DNA of 64,000 nt. Source: Roseiarcus sp035606915. GTDB taxonomy: Bacteria > Pseudomonadota > Alphaproteobacteria > Rhizobiales > Beijerinckiaceae. The stretch covers positions 1 to 64,000 of the forward strand of contig DATNDU010000031.1 of NCBI GenBank assembly GCA_035606915.1, in the 5' to 3' direction. The notes below the pieces were generated by a model. It made no database searches. It was given only the letters and a program-made list of their open reading frames with translations, and had not been told where the DNA came from. Both the position numbers and the translations under genes were made by a program. Position 1 is the first letter of the stretch. Every line of letters begins with the position of its first letter. Shown in pieces: positions 40,186 through 48,755 of this stretch.

Positions 40186-40982
40186 ATGCGCGACGTCCTC
40201 AACCAAGACGGCATGGCCGAGATGACGGCACCGTCGCCATTCTGCCCGTCGGCGTGATGGAGGCGCACGGGCCGCACTTGCCGATCGGCACGGACGCCTT
40301 CATCGCCCTCGCGCTGTCGCGCTTGACCGCCGGCTACGCCGGCGCCGCCGGCCGCGAGGCGCTGGTCGCGCCGCCGTTCTATTGGGGCGTCAACGGCGTG
40401 CTCGCCGATTTCGTCGGCAGTTTTCGCGTGCGGCCGCAGACCGCCGCGATGCTGCTCGAAGACGTGATCGGCTCGCTCGTCGGGCTCGGCTTCGGCGAGG
40501 TCTTGATTATCAGCCATCACGGCGATCTCGCCCATAACGAGATGATCCGCGACGTGCTGCTCGGCCAGCATGGCGTGGGCGTGCGCTGGCTCTACACTCC
40601 CTTCCGGTGGCGCATGTTCGCGCGCCTCGGCATGACCGGGCAGGAGCCGATCTGGGCGCCTTGGACGCCGACGCCGGGGCTCGAAGCCTCCCGCCTGACC
40701 GGCGTCTTCGGCGTCCACGCCGACGAGTACGAAACGGTGGCGATGGTGCGCCATTTCCCGCACACGGTGGATTTCGAGGCGTTGCGCGAACTGCCGCCGA
40801 CGGCGCTGACCACCGCCGACCTGCCGCGCTGGCGCAAGGGCGGCGCGGAGGCGCGCGCCCTGACGCCGGACGGCTACTTCGGCGCCCCCAACCCCATCGA
40901 TCCCGAACTCTGGCGCCATTTCGACGAGACGGCGAAGATCATGGCCGCCGCAATTTCGCGCGATCGTCGCCAAGCCGGCTAG
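40186..40982 (+). pseudogene. Creatininase-family amidohydrolase, joined in frame to the truncated binding protein
   Basis: Almost complete creatininase-like sequence: TVAILPVGVMEAHGPHLPIGTDAFI, VLIISHHGDLAHNEMIRD and GVFGVHADEYETVAMVRHF. Known creatininases use E-HG-HLP-TD, NGHGGN and HAG--ET. Here the second and third motifs are altered (SHHGD, HADEYET), though metal ligands remain. A normal start is not seen; the reading frame is continuous with the binding-protein remnant from GTG 39576, which would give a 468-residue chimera. The gene ends overlapping the LysR stop by 4 bases. It may be a dead gene or a re-purposed fusion. Confidence 0.65.
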
Positions 40983-41905
40983 ATCTCGTAGTCCGGCAAG
41001 CTGCGCCGTCTCGCCATCTGCTTCGCCTCGGCAAGCAACAACGCCTCGAACGCCAGCGCCGCTTTGCTGCGGAAGCGCTCTTTGTGGCGGATGAGCGCGA
41101 AGCGGCGCGGCGGCAGCGCGTAGCCGATGCGGCGCAGACGCCCCGATTGGAGATAGGGCAGGGCGACGAGTTCCGAAACCACCGTCAGACATTGGCTGCG
41201 CGCCACCGCCGCGCAGGCCGCCTCGTTGGTCGGCAAAGTCAATTTCACCGAGAGGCCCTCGGGTTTCAGCCCCGCCGCGCGCAGCGCGGCTTCGAACACG
41301 GCGCGCGTGCCGGAGCCGGGCTCGCGCATCACCCAATGCGACGCCTCAAGTTCGCTCGCCGCCACCTCGCTGCGACGCGACAACGGATGCTGCGGCGCGC
41401 CGACAATGACCAGCCGATCGTCGGCAAGCGGCGTCACAGCGAGCCCGGCCTCGTCGATTTCGCCCTCGATGCAGCCGAGTTCGACGTCGCCGGCGAGCAC
41501 GGCGGCGGCGACGCTGGCGGTGTTGCCTTCCACCAGGCTCAAAGCGACGCCCTCATGCGCGGCGGCGAATTGCATCAGCAGCGGCGGCAGCCAATGGCTG
41601 GCGAGCGTCTGGCTGGCGGCGAGGGCGAGGCGGCCGCGCGTGAGCCCTCCGAGTTCCTGCAAGGCGATCTGCGCCGCTGCGGCGGCGCGCAGCACCGCTT
41701 GGGCCTGCGGAAGAAAGTCCCGGCCGATTTCGCTGAGCTCCAACCGCCGAGCGACGCGATGGAACAGTTTGACGCCATGCCGGCCCTCCAGCGCCTGAAT
41801 GGCGGCGGTCGCCGCCGAGGGCGAGAGGTGGACCGCCTTGGCGCCCTCCGTCAGGTGCTGACGTTCGGCGACAGCGACGAAGACGCGCAATTGCTCCAAG
41901 GTCAT
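40979..41905 (-). CDS. LysR-family transcriptional regulator (YeiE/CysB-like)
   Basis: A 308-residue LTTR. The N-terminal winged helix reads MTLEQLRVFVAVAERQHLTEGAKAVHLS, then PSAATAAIQALEGRHGVKLF. The co-inducer domain follows from about residue 90 (RLALAASQTLASHWLPPLL). The ATG at 41905 is standard; the open frame runs far upstream without meaning. It is divergent from the YeiH-type transporter across 84 bases, the arrangement known for YeiE-YeiH, so it most likely controls that transporter. The ligand may be sulfite or a related anion by analogy. Confidence 0.9.
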   Translation of the reverse strand: MTLEQLRVFVAVAERQHLTEGAKAVHLSPSAATAAIQALEGRHGVKLFHRVARRLELSEIGRDFLPQAQAVLRAAAAAQIALQELGGLTRGRLALAASQTLASHWLPPLLMQFAAAHEGVALSLVEGNTASVAAAVLAGDVELGCIEGEIDEAGLAVTPLADDRLVIVGAPQHPLSRRSEVAASELEASHWVMREPGSGTRAVFEAALRAAGLKPEGLSVKLTLPTNEAACAAVARSQCLTVVSELVALPYLQSGRLRRIGYALPPRRFALIRHKERFRSKAALAFEALLLAEAKQMARRRSLPDYEI

Positions 41906-41989
41906 CGCGATAAAATCGAACAAAATGGACGATACGTTCGAATGGATTGAACATGCGCGGGGGAATACGTCAAGCGGCAAGAGGTCCCC
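41906..41989. promoter_or_regulatory. LysR-YeiH divergent promoter region
   Basis: The 84-base spacer is more AT-rich than its surroundings and contains repeated TTCGAA/ATCGAAC-like words (ATCGAAC near 41915, CGTTCGAAT near 41935, ATTGAAC near 41945). These could be LTTR half-sites of the T-N11-A class. No exact operator can be fixed by eye. Confidence 0.4.
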
Positions 41990-43012
41990 ATGCCCTACTC
42001 GCCCGCCGCTTGTCGAAAATTTCTCCCGGGGCTCGCGCTTTGCGCTGCCGTCGCGGCGATAGCTTACGCAGCCGAGGCGCTGGAGACGCGCCTTTTCGGC
42101 AAGGCGTGGCTGGAGACGCTGGTGCTCGCCATCGTCATCGGCGCCGGCGTCAGGACGGCGTGGACGCCGCCGGCGCGGTTCGGCGCCGGCGTGGCGTTTA
42201 CCGCCAAGACGCTGTTGGAGATCGCCATCGTGCTGCTCGGCCTTTCGGTCAGCGCCACCACGCTTTTCGCGGCGGGGCCGGCCTTGCTCGTCGGCATCGC
42301 CTTCACCGTCTGCGCCGCCATCGCCATCAGCTACGGCATTGGCCGCGGCTTCGGCCTGCCGCACAAGCTTTCGGTGTTGATTGCCTGCGGAAATTCGATT
42401 TGCGGCAATTCCGCCATCGCCGCCGCCGCGCCGGTGATCCGCGCCGACAGCGACGATATCGCCGCCTCCATCGCCTTTACCGCGGTGCTCGGCGTTATTG
42501 TGGTGTTGGCGCTGCCGTTCGCTGGCCAATTCCTGCATCTGAGCCAGGTGCAATACGGGGTTCTTGCCGGCCTGACCGTCTACGCCGTTCCGCAGGTGCT
42601 CGCGGCGACCGCCTCGGCCGGCGCGATCAGCGTGCAGATCGGCGCCTTGGTGAAGCTTGGGCGCGTGCTGATGCTGGGGCCGGTGCTGTTTCTGCTGGCG
42701 CTGCTCGGCGGCGCGCAAGCCTCGGCGTCTCAGGACAAGGTTCGCCTGTCGCAATTGGCGCCGCCGTTCATTCTTGGCTTTCTGGCCATGATTGGCCTGC
42801 GCTCGACGGGATGGCTGGCGCCGTCGGTTCTTGCCGCGGCGGCGACCGCCGCCAGCGTGCTGACCATAATGGCGATGGCGGCGCTGGGCGTCGGCGTCGA
42901 CGCCAGATCGGTGGCCAGGGCGGGCGCGCGGGTGACGGTCGTCGTGGTGGCGTCCCTGCTGGCCCTCGGCGCGATCAGCCTGGCGCTGATCTCAGCCCTC
43001 GGCCTGCGCTAG
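41990..43012 (+). CDS. YeiH/UPF0324 family putative sulfate exporter
   Basis: A 340-residue membrane protein with about 10 helices, matching the YeiH (UPF0324) family. Characteristic pieces are LGLSVSATTLFAAGPALLVG, the signature LIACGNSICGNSAIAAAAPVI, FTAVLGVIVVLALPF and ALGVGVDARSVARAG. Homologues are proposed to export sulfate or sulfite, or to handle taurine-derived sulfur; the transport function is not firmly proven. The ATG at 41990 follows AGAGGT. It is divergent from the LysR gene. Confidence 0.9.
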   Translation: MPYSPAACRKFLPGLALCAAVAAIAYAAEALETRLFGKAWLETLVLAIVIGAGVRTAWTPPARFGAGVAFTAKTLLEIAIVLLGLSVSATTLFAAGPALLVGIAFTVCAAIAISYGIGRGFGLPHKLSVLIACGNSICGNSAIAAAAPVIRADSDDIAASIAFTAVLGVIVVLALPFAGQFLHLSQVQYGVLAGLTVYAVPQVLAATASAGAISVQIGALVKLGRVLMLGPVLFLLALLGGAQASASQDKVRLSQLAPPFILGFLAMIGLRSTGWLAPSVLAAAATAASVLTIMAMAALGVGVDARSVARAGARVTVVVVASLLALGAISLALISALGLR

Positions 43013-43131
43013 GCGGCGTAATCGCGCTTGCGCGGCGCGAAATCTTCCTGCTAATTCGTTCGCATACAAATGAAGCGGAGCCTCGTGACCCTGTCCTCGA
43101 TCGAGCGCCCCGCAGTTGCGGGGGCCTGGGG

Positions 43132-43620
43132 GTGAGAACGGCGAAGCGTTTGTCGCTGCGCGTGAACGGCGCAACCTATAGCGTCGAAGGGGAGCCGCAG
43201 GTCCCGCTGCTTCATTTCCTGCGCAACGACCTTGCGCTCAACAGCCCGAAATTCGGCTGCGGCCTCGGCGAATGTGGGGCCTGCACGGTGTTGATCGACG
43301 GCGTCGCGGCGCGCAGTTGCGCCTTGCCCGTTCGCCTTGCCGAGGGGCGCGAAATCGTCACCCTGGAAGGCTTGACCGCCGCCGGGGGCGACCCGCTCCA
43401 GCGCGCCTTCGTCAGCGCCCAGGCGGCGCAATGCGGCTATTGCATCGCCGGAATGATTATGACCGCCAAAGCTTTCCTGGCAGTCTGCCCGCAGCCGAGC
43501 GAGACGCAAGTGCGCGAGGCGCTGCGCTACAATCTCTGCCGCTGCGGCGCGCATGTCGAGATCGTGCGCGGCGTCATGCTGGCGGCCGAACTCGCCCGCG
43601 CCGACGCCGCTGCGTCATGA
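43132..43620 (+). CDS. [2Fe-2S] subunit of a NicA/IorA-type molybdenum hydroxylase
   Basis: A 162-residue small subunit of a xanthine-oxidase-family hydroxylase. The plant-type [2Fe-2S] loop is KFGCGLGECGACTVLIDG, with the fourth Cys in ARSCALP. The second cluster is QCGYCIAGMIM and YNLCRCGAH. Electrons from the molybdenum site pass through it to the cytochrome c domains of the next protein. GTG 43132, preceded by a G-rich run, starts a normal-length protein. It overlaps the large subunit by 4 bases (ATGA). The order matches nicA-nicB of nicotinate dehydrogenase. Confidence 0.9.
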   Translation: MRTAKRLSLRVNGATYSVEGEPQVPLLHFLRNDLALNSPKFGCGLGECGACTVLIDGVAARSCALPVRLAEGREIVTLEGLTAAGGDPLQRAFVSAQAAQCGYCIAGMIMTAKAFLAVCPQPSETQVREALRYNLCRCGAHVEIVRGVMLAAELARADAAAS

Positions 43621-46600
43621 GCGAGCCCCCCGCCTTTCGCCCGTCGCGGCGGGCGTTGCTCAAGCGCGGCGGCGTCATCGGCGTCGTCGAGCGGCGCAAC
43701 GGGGCGCTCGAAACCGACGCTCCCGAGGACAGCCTCGATCTGCACGTCTGCCTCACGGCGGAAGGGCGCGTCTTCGCATTCAGCGGCCATGTCGATCTTG
43801 GCACCCGGATCGCCACCGCGTTGGCGCAGATGGTGGCGGAGGAACTCGATTTCCCATTCGAGGCGGTCGAGATGGGGCTTGGCGACACCGACGACACGCC
43901 GGACCAGGGCCCGACGATCGCCAGCGAGACCATTCAGGTCACTTCGCGAGCGATGCGCATCGGCGCCACCCAGATCCGCCGCGAATTGCTGGCGCGCGCC
44001 GCCAGCGCCGTGCAATGCGAAATGGCGGATCTCACGCTCGAAGCCGGCGTGCTGTCGCGTGCCGACGGGAGCGCCATCGAACTGAGCGCGATCCTCGCCA
44101 ATGAACGCATTCTGCTGCCGTTGGCGCGCGAGGCCGAGTTCAAGCCCGTTGAACGCCACAAGCTGATCGGGACTCCCGTCGCCCGCGTCGACATCCCGGC
44201 TAAGGTCGAGGGGCGCTTTGTTTATGTCCACGACGTGCGCGTGCCCGGCATGTTGCACGGCCGGGTGGTGCGGCCGCCCTATTCCGGGATGGACGCCGGC
44301 GATTTCGTCGGCCACAGCCTGATCTCCGTCGACAGAAGCTCGCTCGCCGATCTCCCCGGCGTGCGCGCCGTGGTCGTCGAGGGCGATTTCATCGGCGTCG
44401 TCGCCGAGCGCGAGGAACAGGCGGCGGAAGCGGCGCTGAAACTCAAGACCAAATGGCGCGAATTCCAGCCGCCCGATCTCTCCGATCTCGCGCAGGCCGT
44501 TCGCGCCCATCCCGCGACGGCGCGCGTGCTCGCCGACGAGGGCGACGTCGACAGCGCCCTTGGCGAGGTCGAGCGACGGCTGGATCGGACTTACGTCTGG
44601 CCTTACCAGATGCATGGCTCGATTGGGCCGTCCTGCGCCGTCGCCGACTTCAGCGAGGCGGGCCTCACCGTCTGGACCGGCAGCCAGAATCCGCACCGCT
44701 TACAGAAAGACCTGGCGCTTCTGACGGGTCTGGCGTTGGAGCGCATCGCGGTCATTCGCCACGAGGCGGCGGGTTGCTATGGCCGCAATTGCGCCGACGA
44801 CGTCGCCGCCGACGCGGTGCTGCTCTCCAAAGCGGTCGGCGCGCCGGTGCGGGTGCAGTTGACGCGCGAGCAAGAGCATTTGTGGGAGCCCAAAGGCGCC
44901 GCCCAACTCATCGACATCAAGGGTGGCCTCGGGCCCGGCGGTTCGCTGCAAGCCTATGATTTCCATACCTGGTATCCCTCCAACGACGCGCCAACGCTGG
45001 CGCTGTTGCTGACCGGGCGGGTATCGAATACGGCGGCGGCGCTGAAGATGGGCGACCGCACCGCCGCGCCCTCCTATGCCTACGAGAACATGCGGCTGAC
45101 GGCCTACGACATGGCGCCGATCATGCGCGCCTCCTGGCTGCGCGGCGTCTCGGCGATGCCCAACGTGTTCGCGCATGAGAGTTACATCGACGAACTCGCC
45201 AATGCCGCCGGCGTCGATCCCGTCGCCTTCCGCCTGCGCCACCTCAACGACGAGCGCGCGGCGCGCCTCGTGCGCGCCACCGCCGAGCGCGCGGCATGGG
45301 CGCCGCGCAGCACGCCGCGCGGCGTTGCGGAGGGCGACATCCTGCGCGGTCGCGGCTTCGCGCAGGCGCGCTATGTGCACGGCAATTGGCCCGGCGTCGG
45401 CGCCGCCTGGTGCGCTTGGGTCGCGGACGTTGCGGTTAACCGCGCCACCGGCGAGGTCACGCTCAGTCGCGTCGTTGTCGGCCAGGACACCGGCATGGTG
45501 GTCAACCCGGCCGGCGTGACCCACCAGATCCACGGCAACGTGTTGCAATCGACGAGCCGGGTGCTGCGTGAGGAAGTGGCGTTTTCCGAAACCACGGCGG
45601 TCGCCAGTCGCGATTGGGGCTCCTACCCGATCCTGACGTTTCCGGAATTGCCTGACATCGACGTGTTGCTGGTTGACCGGCAGGGCGAGCCGCCGCTGGG
45701 CGCCGGCGAATCGGCTTCGACGCCGAGCGCGGCGGCGATCGCCAATGCGGTGTTCGATGCGACCGGCGTGCGCTTCCGGCAATTGCCGCTGACGCCAGAA
45801 CGCGTGCTCGCCGGGCTCGGCGGCGCACCCTTGGCGAGAGAGACGCCGCAACGCCAAGGACCCAAGCGCGCATCGCGATGGAGCGGGCTCGGCGCGGCGA
45901 TCGCGGGCGCTGCAACCTTCGCCGCCGTCTCGTTCGCGTTCGCGCCGTCGCTGGCGCCGATCGCGCGCCCCGATGCGTCAACCTGGTCGGCGGCGACAAT
46001 CGAGCACGGCCGCCAACTCGCGGCGCTCGGGGCTTGCCAGGATTGCCATACCGCCGAAAACGGCGCGCCCTACGTCGGCGGGCTCGCCCTGGCGACGCCG
46101 TTCGGCACGGTGATGACGACCAACATCACGCCCGACGTCGAGACCGGCATCGGCGGCTGGTCCTATCCGGCGTTCGAGCGGGCGATGCGCGCCGGCATTC
46201 ATCGCGACGGCCGTCACCTCTACCCGGCCTTCCCCTATCCGAGTTTCGCTGTCGTCAGCGACGCCGACCTTCAGGCGCTTTACGCTTATCTGATGTCGCA
46301 GCCGGCGGTCCGAAAGCGCAACGCCCCCAGCCGCCTGACCTTCCCCTTCAACCTGCGGCCGTTGATGGCCGGTTGGAACCTGCTGTTCAACCGGCAGCGC
46401 GAGTTCGCGTCGGACCCTGCGCAATCGGCGGCGTGGAACCGCGGGCGCTATCTCGTCGATGGCCTCGGCCATTGCGGCGCCTGCCATTCGCCACGCAACC
46501 TTTTCGGCGCCGAGCGCGCCGGCGCCGCCTATCTCGCCGGCGGCGAGGCCGAGGGCTGGGACGCGCCGGCCCTGACCGCCGCCTCGGTCGGCCCGATCCC

Positions 46601-47150
46601 GTGGAGCGAGGCGGCATTTTACAGCTATCTGAAGACCGGCGCTTCGAAATATCACGGCGCGGCGTCGGGGCCGATGGCGCCGGTGGCGGCGAACTTGCGC
46701 GAACTGCCGGACGCCGACATCGGCGCCATGGCGATTTATCTTGCCTCGCTGAGCCCGCCGCTGGCGGCGGGGCAAGCCGATGCGCGCGTCGCCGAGATCG
46801 AACAACGGACCGGCAGAGCGGCCAACCCCGCGATCTCGCCCGTGGCGCGTCTCTACGAGGGAGCCTGCGCCGTCTGTCATGAGACCCGGAGCATGGCGGC
46901 GCTGGTCAACGCCGGGCCGGCGCTGGGGTTTTCGACGAAAGTCCTCGCCGCGTCTCCAACCAATTTCGTCAACCTGCTGATCGAGGGCGGCCAGCACGGC
47001 ATCGGCTCGATGCCCGCCTTCGCCACGGCGCTCGACGATCGCCAGTTGACGCGGTTGGCCCGCTATGTCCGCGCCCGCTTTGCGCCGGGCCGCCCGCCCT
47101 GGCCCGACATCGAGGAGGCGATCGCGAAGGCGCGCCAGCGGCGACCGTGA
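43617..47150 (+). CDS. NicB-like molybdopterin large subunit fused to tri-haem cytochrome c
   Basis: A 1177-residue fusion. Residues 1-740 are a molybdopterin-binding subunit: SGHVDLGTRIATALAQ, HEAAGCYGRNCADD, GQDTGMVVNPAG and catalytic Glu in GAGESASTPSA. About 755-778 form a membrane helix (WSGLGAAIAGAATFAAVSFA). Residues 800-1177 carry three haem sites, CQDCH (807), CGACH (953) and CAVCH (1084). The architecture equals NicB of nicotinate dehydrogenase, which hydroxylates nicotinate and feeds the respiratory chain. An isoquinoline- or aldehyde-type substrate is equally possible. The N-terminus has SRRALLKRGG, like a Tat motif, but no hydrophobic core follows. No downstream nic genes are present. 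Confidence 0.85.
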   Translation: MSEPPAFRPSRRALLKRGGVIGVVERRNGALETDAPEDSLDLHVCLTAEGRVFAFSGHVDLGTRIATALAQMVAEELDFPFEAVEMGLGDTDDTPDQGPTIASETIQVTSRAMRIGATQIRRELLARAASAVQCEMADLTLEAGVLSRADGSAIELSAILANERILLPLAREAEFKPVERHKLIGTPVARVDIPAKVEGRFVYVHDVRVPGMLHGRVVRPPYSGMDAGDFVGHSLISVDRSSLADLPGVRAVVVEGDFIGVVAEREEQAAEAALKLKTKWREFQPPDLSDLAQAVRAHPATARVLADEGDVDSALGEVERRLDRTYVWPYQMHGSIGPSCAVADFSEAGLTVWTGSQNPHRLQKDLALLTGLALERIAVIRHEAAGCYGRNCADDVAADAVLLSKAVGAPVRVQLTREQEHLWEPKGAAQLIDIKGGLGPGGSLQAYDFHTWYPSNDAPTLALLLTGRVSNTAAALKMGDRTAAPSYAYENMRLTAYDMAPIMRASWLRGVSAMPNVFAHESYIDELANAAGVDPVAFRLRHLNDERAARLVRATAERAAWAPRSTPRGVAEGDILRGRGFAQARYVHGNWPGVGAAWCAWVADVAVNRATGEVTLSRVVVGQDTGMVVNPAGVTHQIHGNVLQSTSRVLREEVAFSETTAVASRDWGSYPILTFPELPDIDVLLVDRQGEPPLGAGESASTPSAAAIANAVFDATGVRFRQLPLTPERVLAGLGGAPLARETPQRQGPKRASRWSGLGAAIAGAATFAAVSFAFAPSLAPIARPDASTWSAATIEHGRQLAALGACQDCHTAENGAPYVGGLALATPFGTVMTTNITPDVETGIGGWSYPAFERAMRAGIHRDGRHLYPAFPYPSFAVVSDADLQALYAYLMSQPAVRKRNAPSRLTFPFNLRPLMAGWNLLFNRQREFASDPAQSAAWNRGRYLVDGLGHCGACHSPRNLFGAERAGAAYLAGGEAEGWDAPALTAASVGPIPWSEAAFYSYLKTGASKYHGAASGPMAPVAANLRELPDADIGAMAIYLASLSPPLAAGQADARVAEIEQRTGRAANPAISPVARLYEGACAVCHETRSMAALVNAGPALGFSTKVLAASPTNFVNLLIEGGQHGIGSMPAFATALDDRQLTRLARYVRARFAPGRPPWPDIEEAIAKARQRRP

Positions 47151-47252
47151 GGCACGGCGCCATTTTCATTGAAGATGGGTTTGGCGCGAACAAGCTCAAA
47201 TGGAGTTTGATTGGCGGCGGCGAAGGCAGCCAGATAGGGCAGCAAGCGCCGT

Positions 47253-48641
47253 TCAAGCCTCCGCTGCTATCGGCTTCATCTCACTCAGGAGCGTTGGGAT
47301 GAGTTCCGATACGGTCGGGTGAATGGGAACCGCGCGCTGTAGAACGGTATAGGGGATGCGGGCGTTCATGGCGTCGAGGAGGCCGTGTATAGCCTCGTCG
47401 CCGCCGACGCCGAGAATGGCCGCGCCGAGGATCTGATAGGTCTCGGCGTCGGCGATCGCCATCATGAATCCTTGCGTTTCGCCCTTTTCGACGGCGCGAC
47501 CGACGCGAGTCATCGGGCGCCGACCGACGAGCAGCGGGCGTCCGGAAGCGCGGGCTTGAGCTTGGCTCATGCCGACGCGACCGAGCGGCGGATCGACGTA
47601 TAGCGCATAGGCCGGGATCCGATCGCTCACCCGTCGCTGTTCGCCATCGAGCAGGTTTGCCGCAACAATCTCGAAGTCATTGTAGGAGGTGTGGGTGAAG
47701 GCGCCGCGCCCGTTGCAATCGCCAAGCGCCCAAATCCCGGCGGCGCTGGTGCGCAGCTCGTCGTCAACGGTGATGTAGCCGCGGGCATCGGTTTTAATTC
47801 CGGCCTTGTCGAGCCCGAGATCGTCGGTGTTGGGCCGACGTCCGATCGCCAGCAATACGTGCGAGCCGACGACTATCGGCGCGCCAGACCCGCAATCGAG
47901 GCCGACGGCGATGTCGGAGCCGCGCGCTTCGAACCGAATGCACTGCGCATCGACGCGCACGGCGACGCCTTCGGCTTCAAGGATCGCCCTCACCGCAGCC
48001 GAGATATCTTCGTCCTCGTGGGCGATCAGTCGTGGCGACTTCTCTATCACCGTCACCTGCGCGCCGAAGCGGCGATACATTTGGGCGAACTCCAAACCGA
48101 TGTAGCTGCCGCCGACGATGATGAGATGTTGCGGCCTCTGGTCGAGATCGAGGATCGTCGAGTTGGTCAAAACCGAGACGCTGTCGAGTCCCGGCAGATC
48201 CGGAACCAGCGCGCGGCCGCCAACATTGATGAAGATACGCGGCGCGGTAATGCGGTCTTCGCCCACCTGCACCTCGTGGTCCGAGACAAAACGCGCATGG
48301 CCGCGGTAGACGGTGCAGCGCTCCATATGCTCAAGCCAGGACTCGACACCCACTCGCGATTGCGTCGAGATCGAATCCTGGCGCGCCTTTACCGCCTTCA
48401 TGTCCACGGCGATTTCGCCCCCGGCGTTGACGCCGAATTCCGCCGCTCGGCGCGCCAGATGCGCGACAGCGGCGCTGGCGATCAGCGTTTTGGTGGGGAT
48501 GCAGCCGGTGTTGACGCAGGTGCCGCCGAAGAGCTTGCGCTCCACCAAACCTACCGACATCCCGGCTGCGGTGAATCGCTGCGCCAAAGGCGGCCCGGCT
48601 TGGCCGGCGCCAATAATAAGGGCATCGTGGGCGCCGATCAT
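47253..48641 (-). CDS. Pyridine nucleotide-disulfide oxidoreductase, mercuric-reductase-like
   Basis: A 462-residue class I flavin disulfide reductase. FAD is bound at ALIIGAGQAGPPLAQRF. The redox-active disulfide is GGTCVNTGCIPTK, the NAD(P) fold IIVGGSYIGLEFAQMY, and the second FAD motif GIWALGDCNGRGAFTHTS. The C-terminal dimer motif HPTVSELIPTLL supplies the His-Glu pair. MerA, RclA and dihydrolipoamide dehydrogenase are the closest types; there is no N-terminal heavy-metal domain and no mer operon, so the substrate is open. The ATG at 48641 follows AGGAGG. Confidence 0.87.
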   Translation of the reverse strand: MIGAHDALIIGAGQAGPPLAQRFTAAGMSVGLVERKLFGGTCVNTGCIPTKTLIASAAVAHLARRAAEFGVNAGGEIAVDMKAVKARQDSISTQSRVGVESWLEHMERCTVYRGHARFVSDHEVQVGEDRITAPRIFINVGGRALVPDLPGLDSVSVLTNSTILDLDQRPQHLIIVGGSYIGLEFAQMYRRFGAQVTVIEKSPRLIAHEDEDISAAVRAILEAEGVAVRVDAQCIRFEARGSDIAVGLDCGSGAPIVVGSHVLLAIGRRPNTDDLGLDKAGIKTDARGYITVDDELRTSAAGIWALGDCNGRGAFTHTSYNDFEIVAANLLDGEQRRVSDRIPAYALYVDPPLGRVGMSQAQARASGRPLLVGRRPMTRVGRAVEKGETQGFMMAIADAETYQILGAAILGVGGDEAIHGLLDAMNARIPYTVLQRAVPIHPTVSELIPTLLSEMKPIAAEA

Positions 48642-48755
48642 GAGAGACCTCCTGCGGTGGTGAAAAATCCCGCTCATCACAACGCTGAAACCCATCGCGA
48701 TCGAGGCGGATTGCCGCCAGGGGATCGCCTATCGCGGGCCGCCAGGACGCTATCA

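Noticed and set aside
41906..42754. N-terminal extension of the LysR frame (283 codons upstream)
   Set aside because: It lies antisense to the YeiH gene and has shadow-like composition; LysR proteins begin at the winged helix at 41905.
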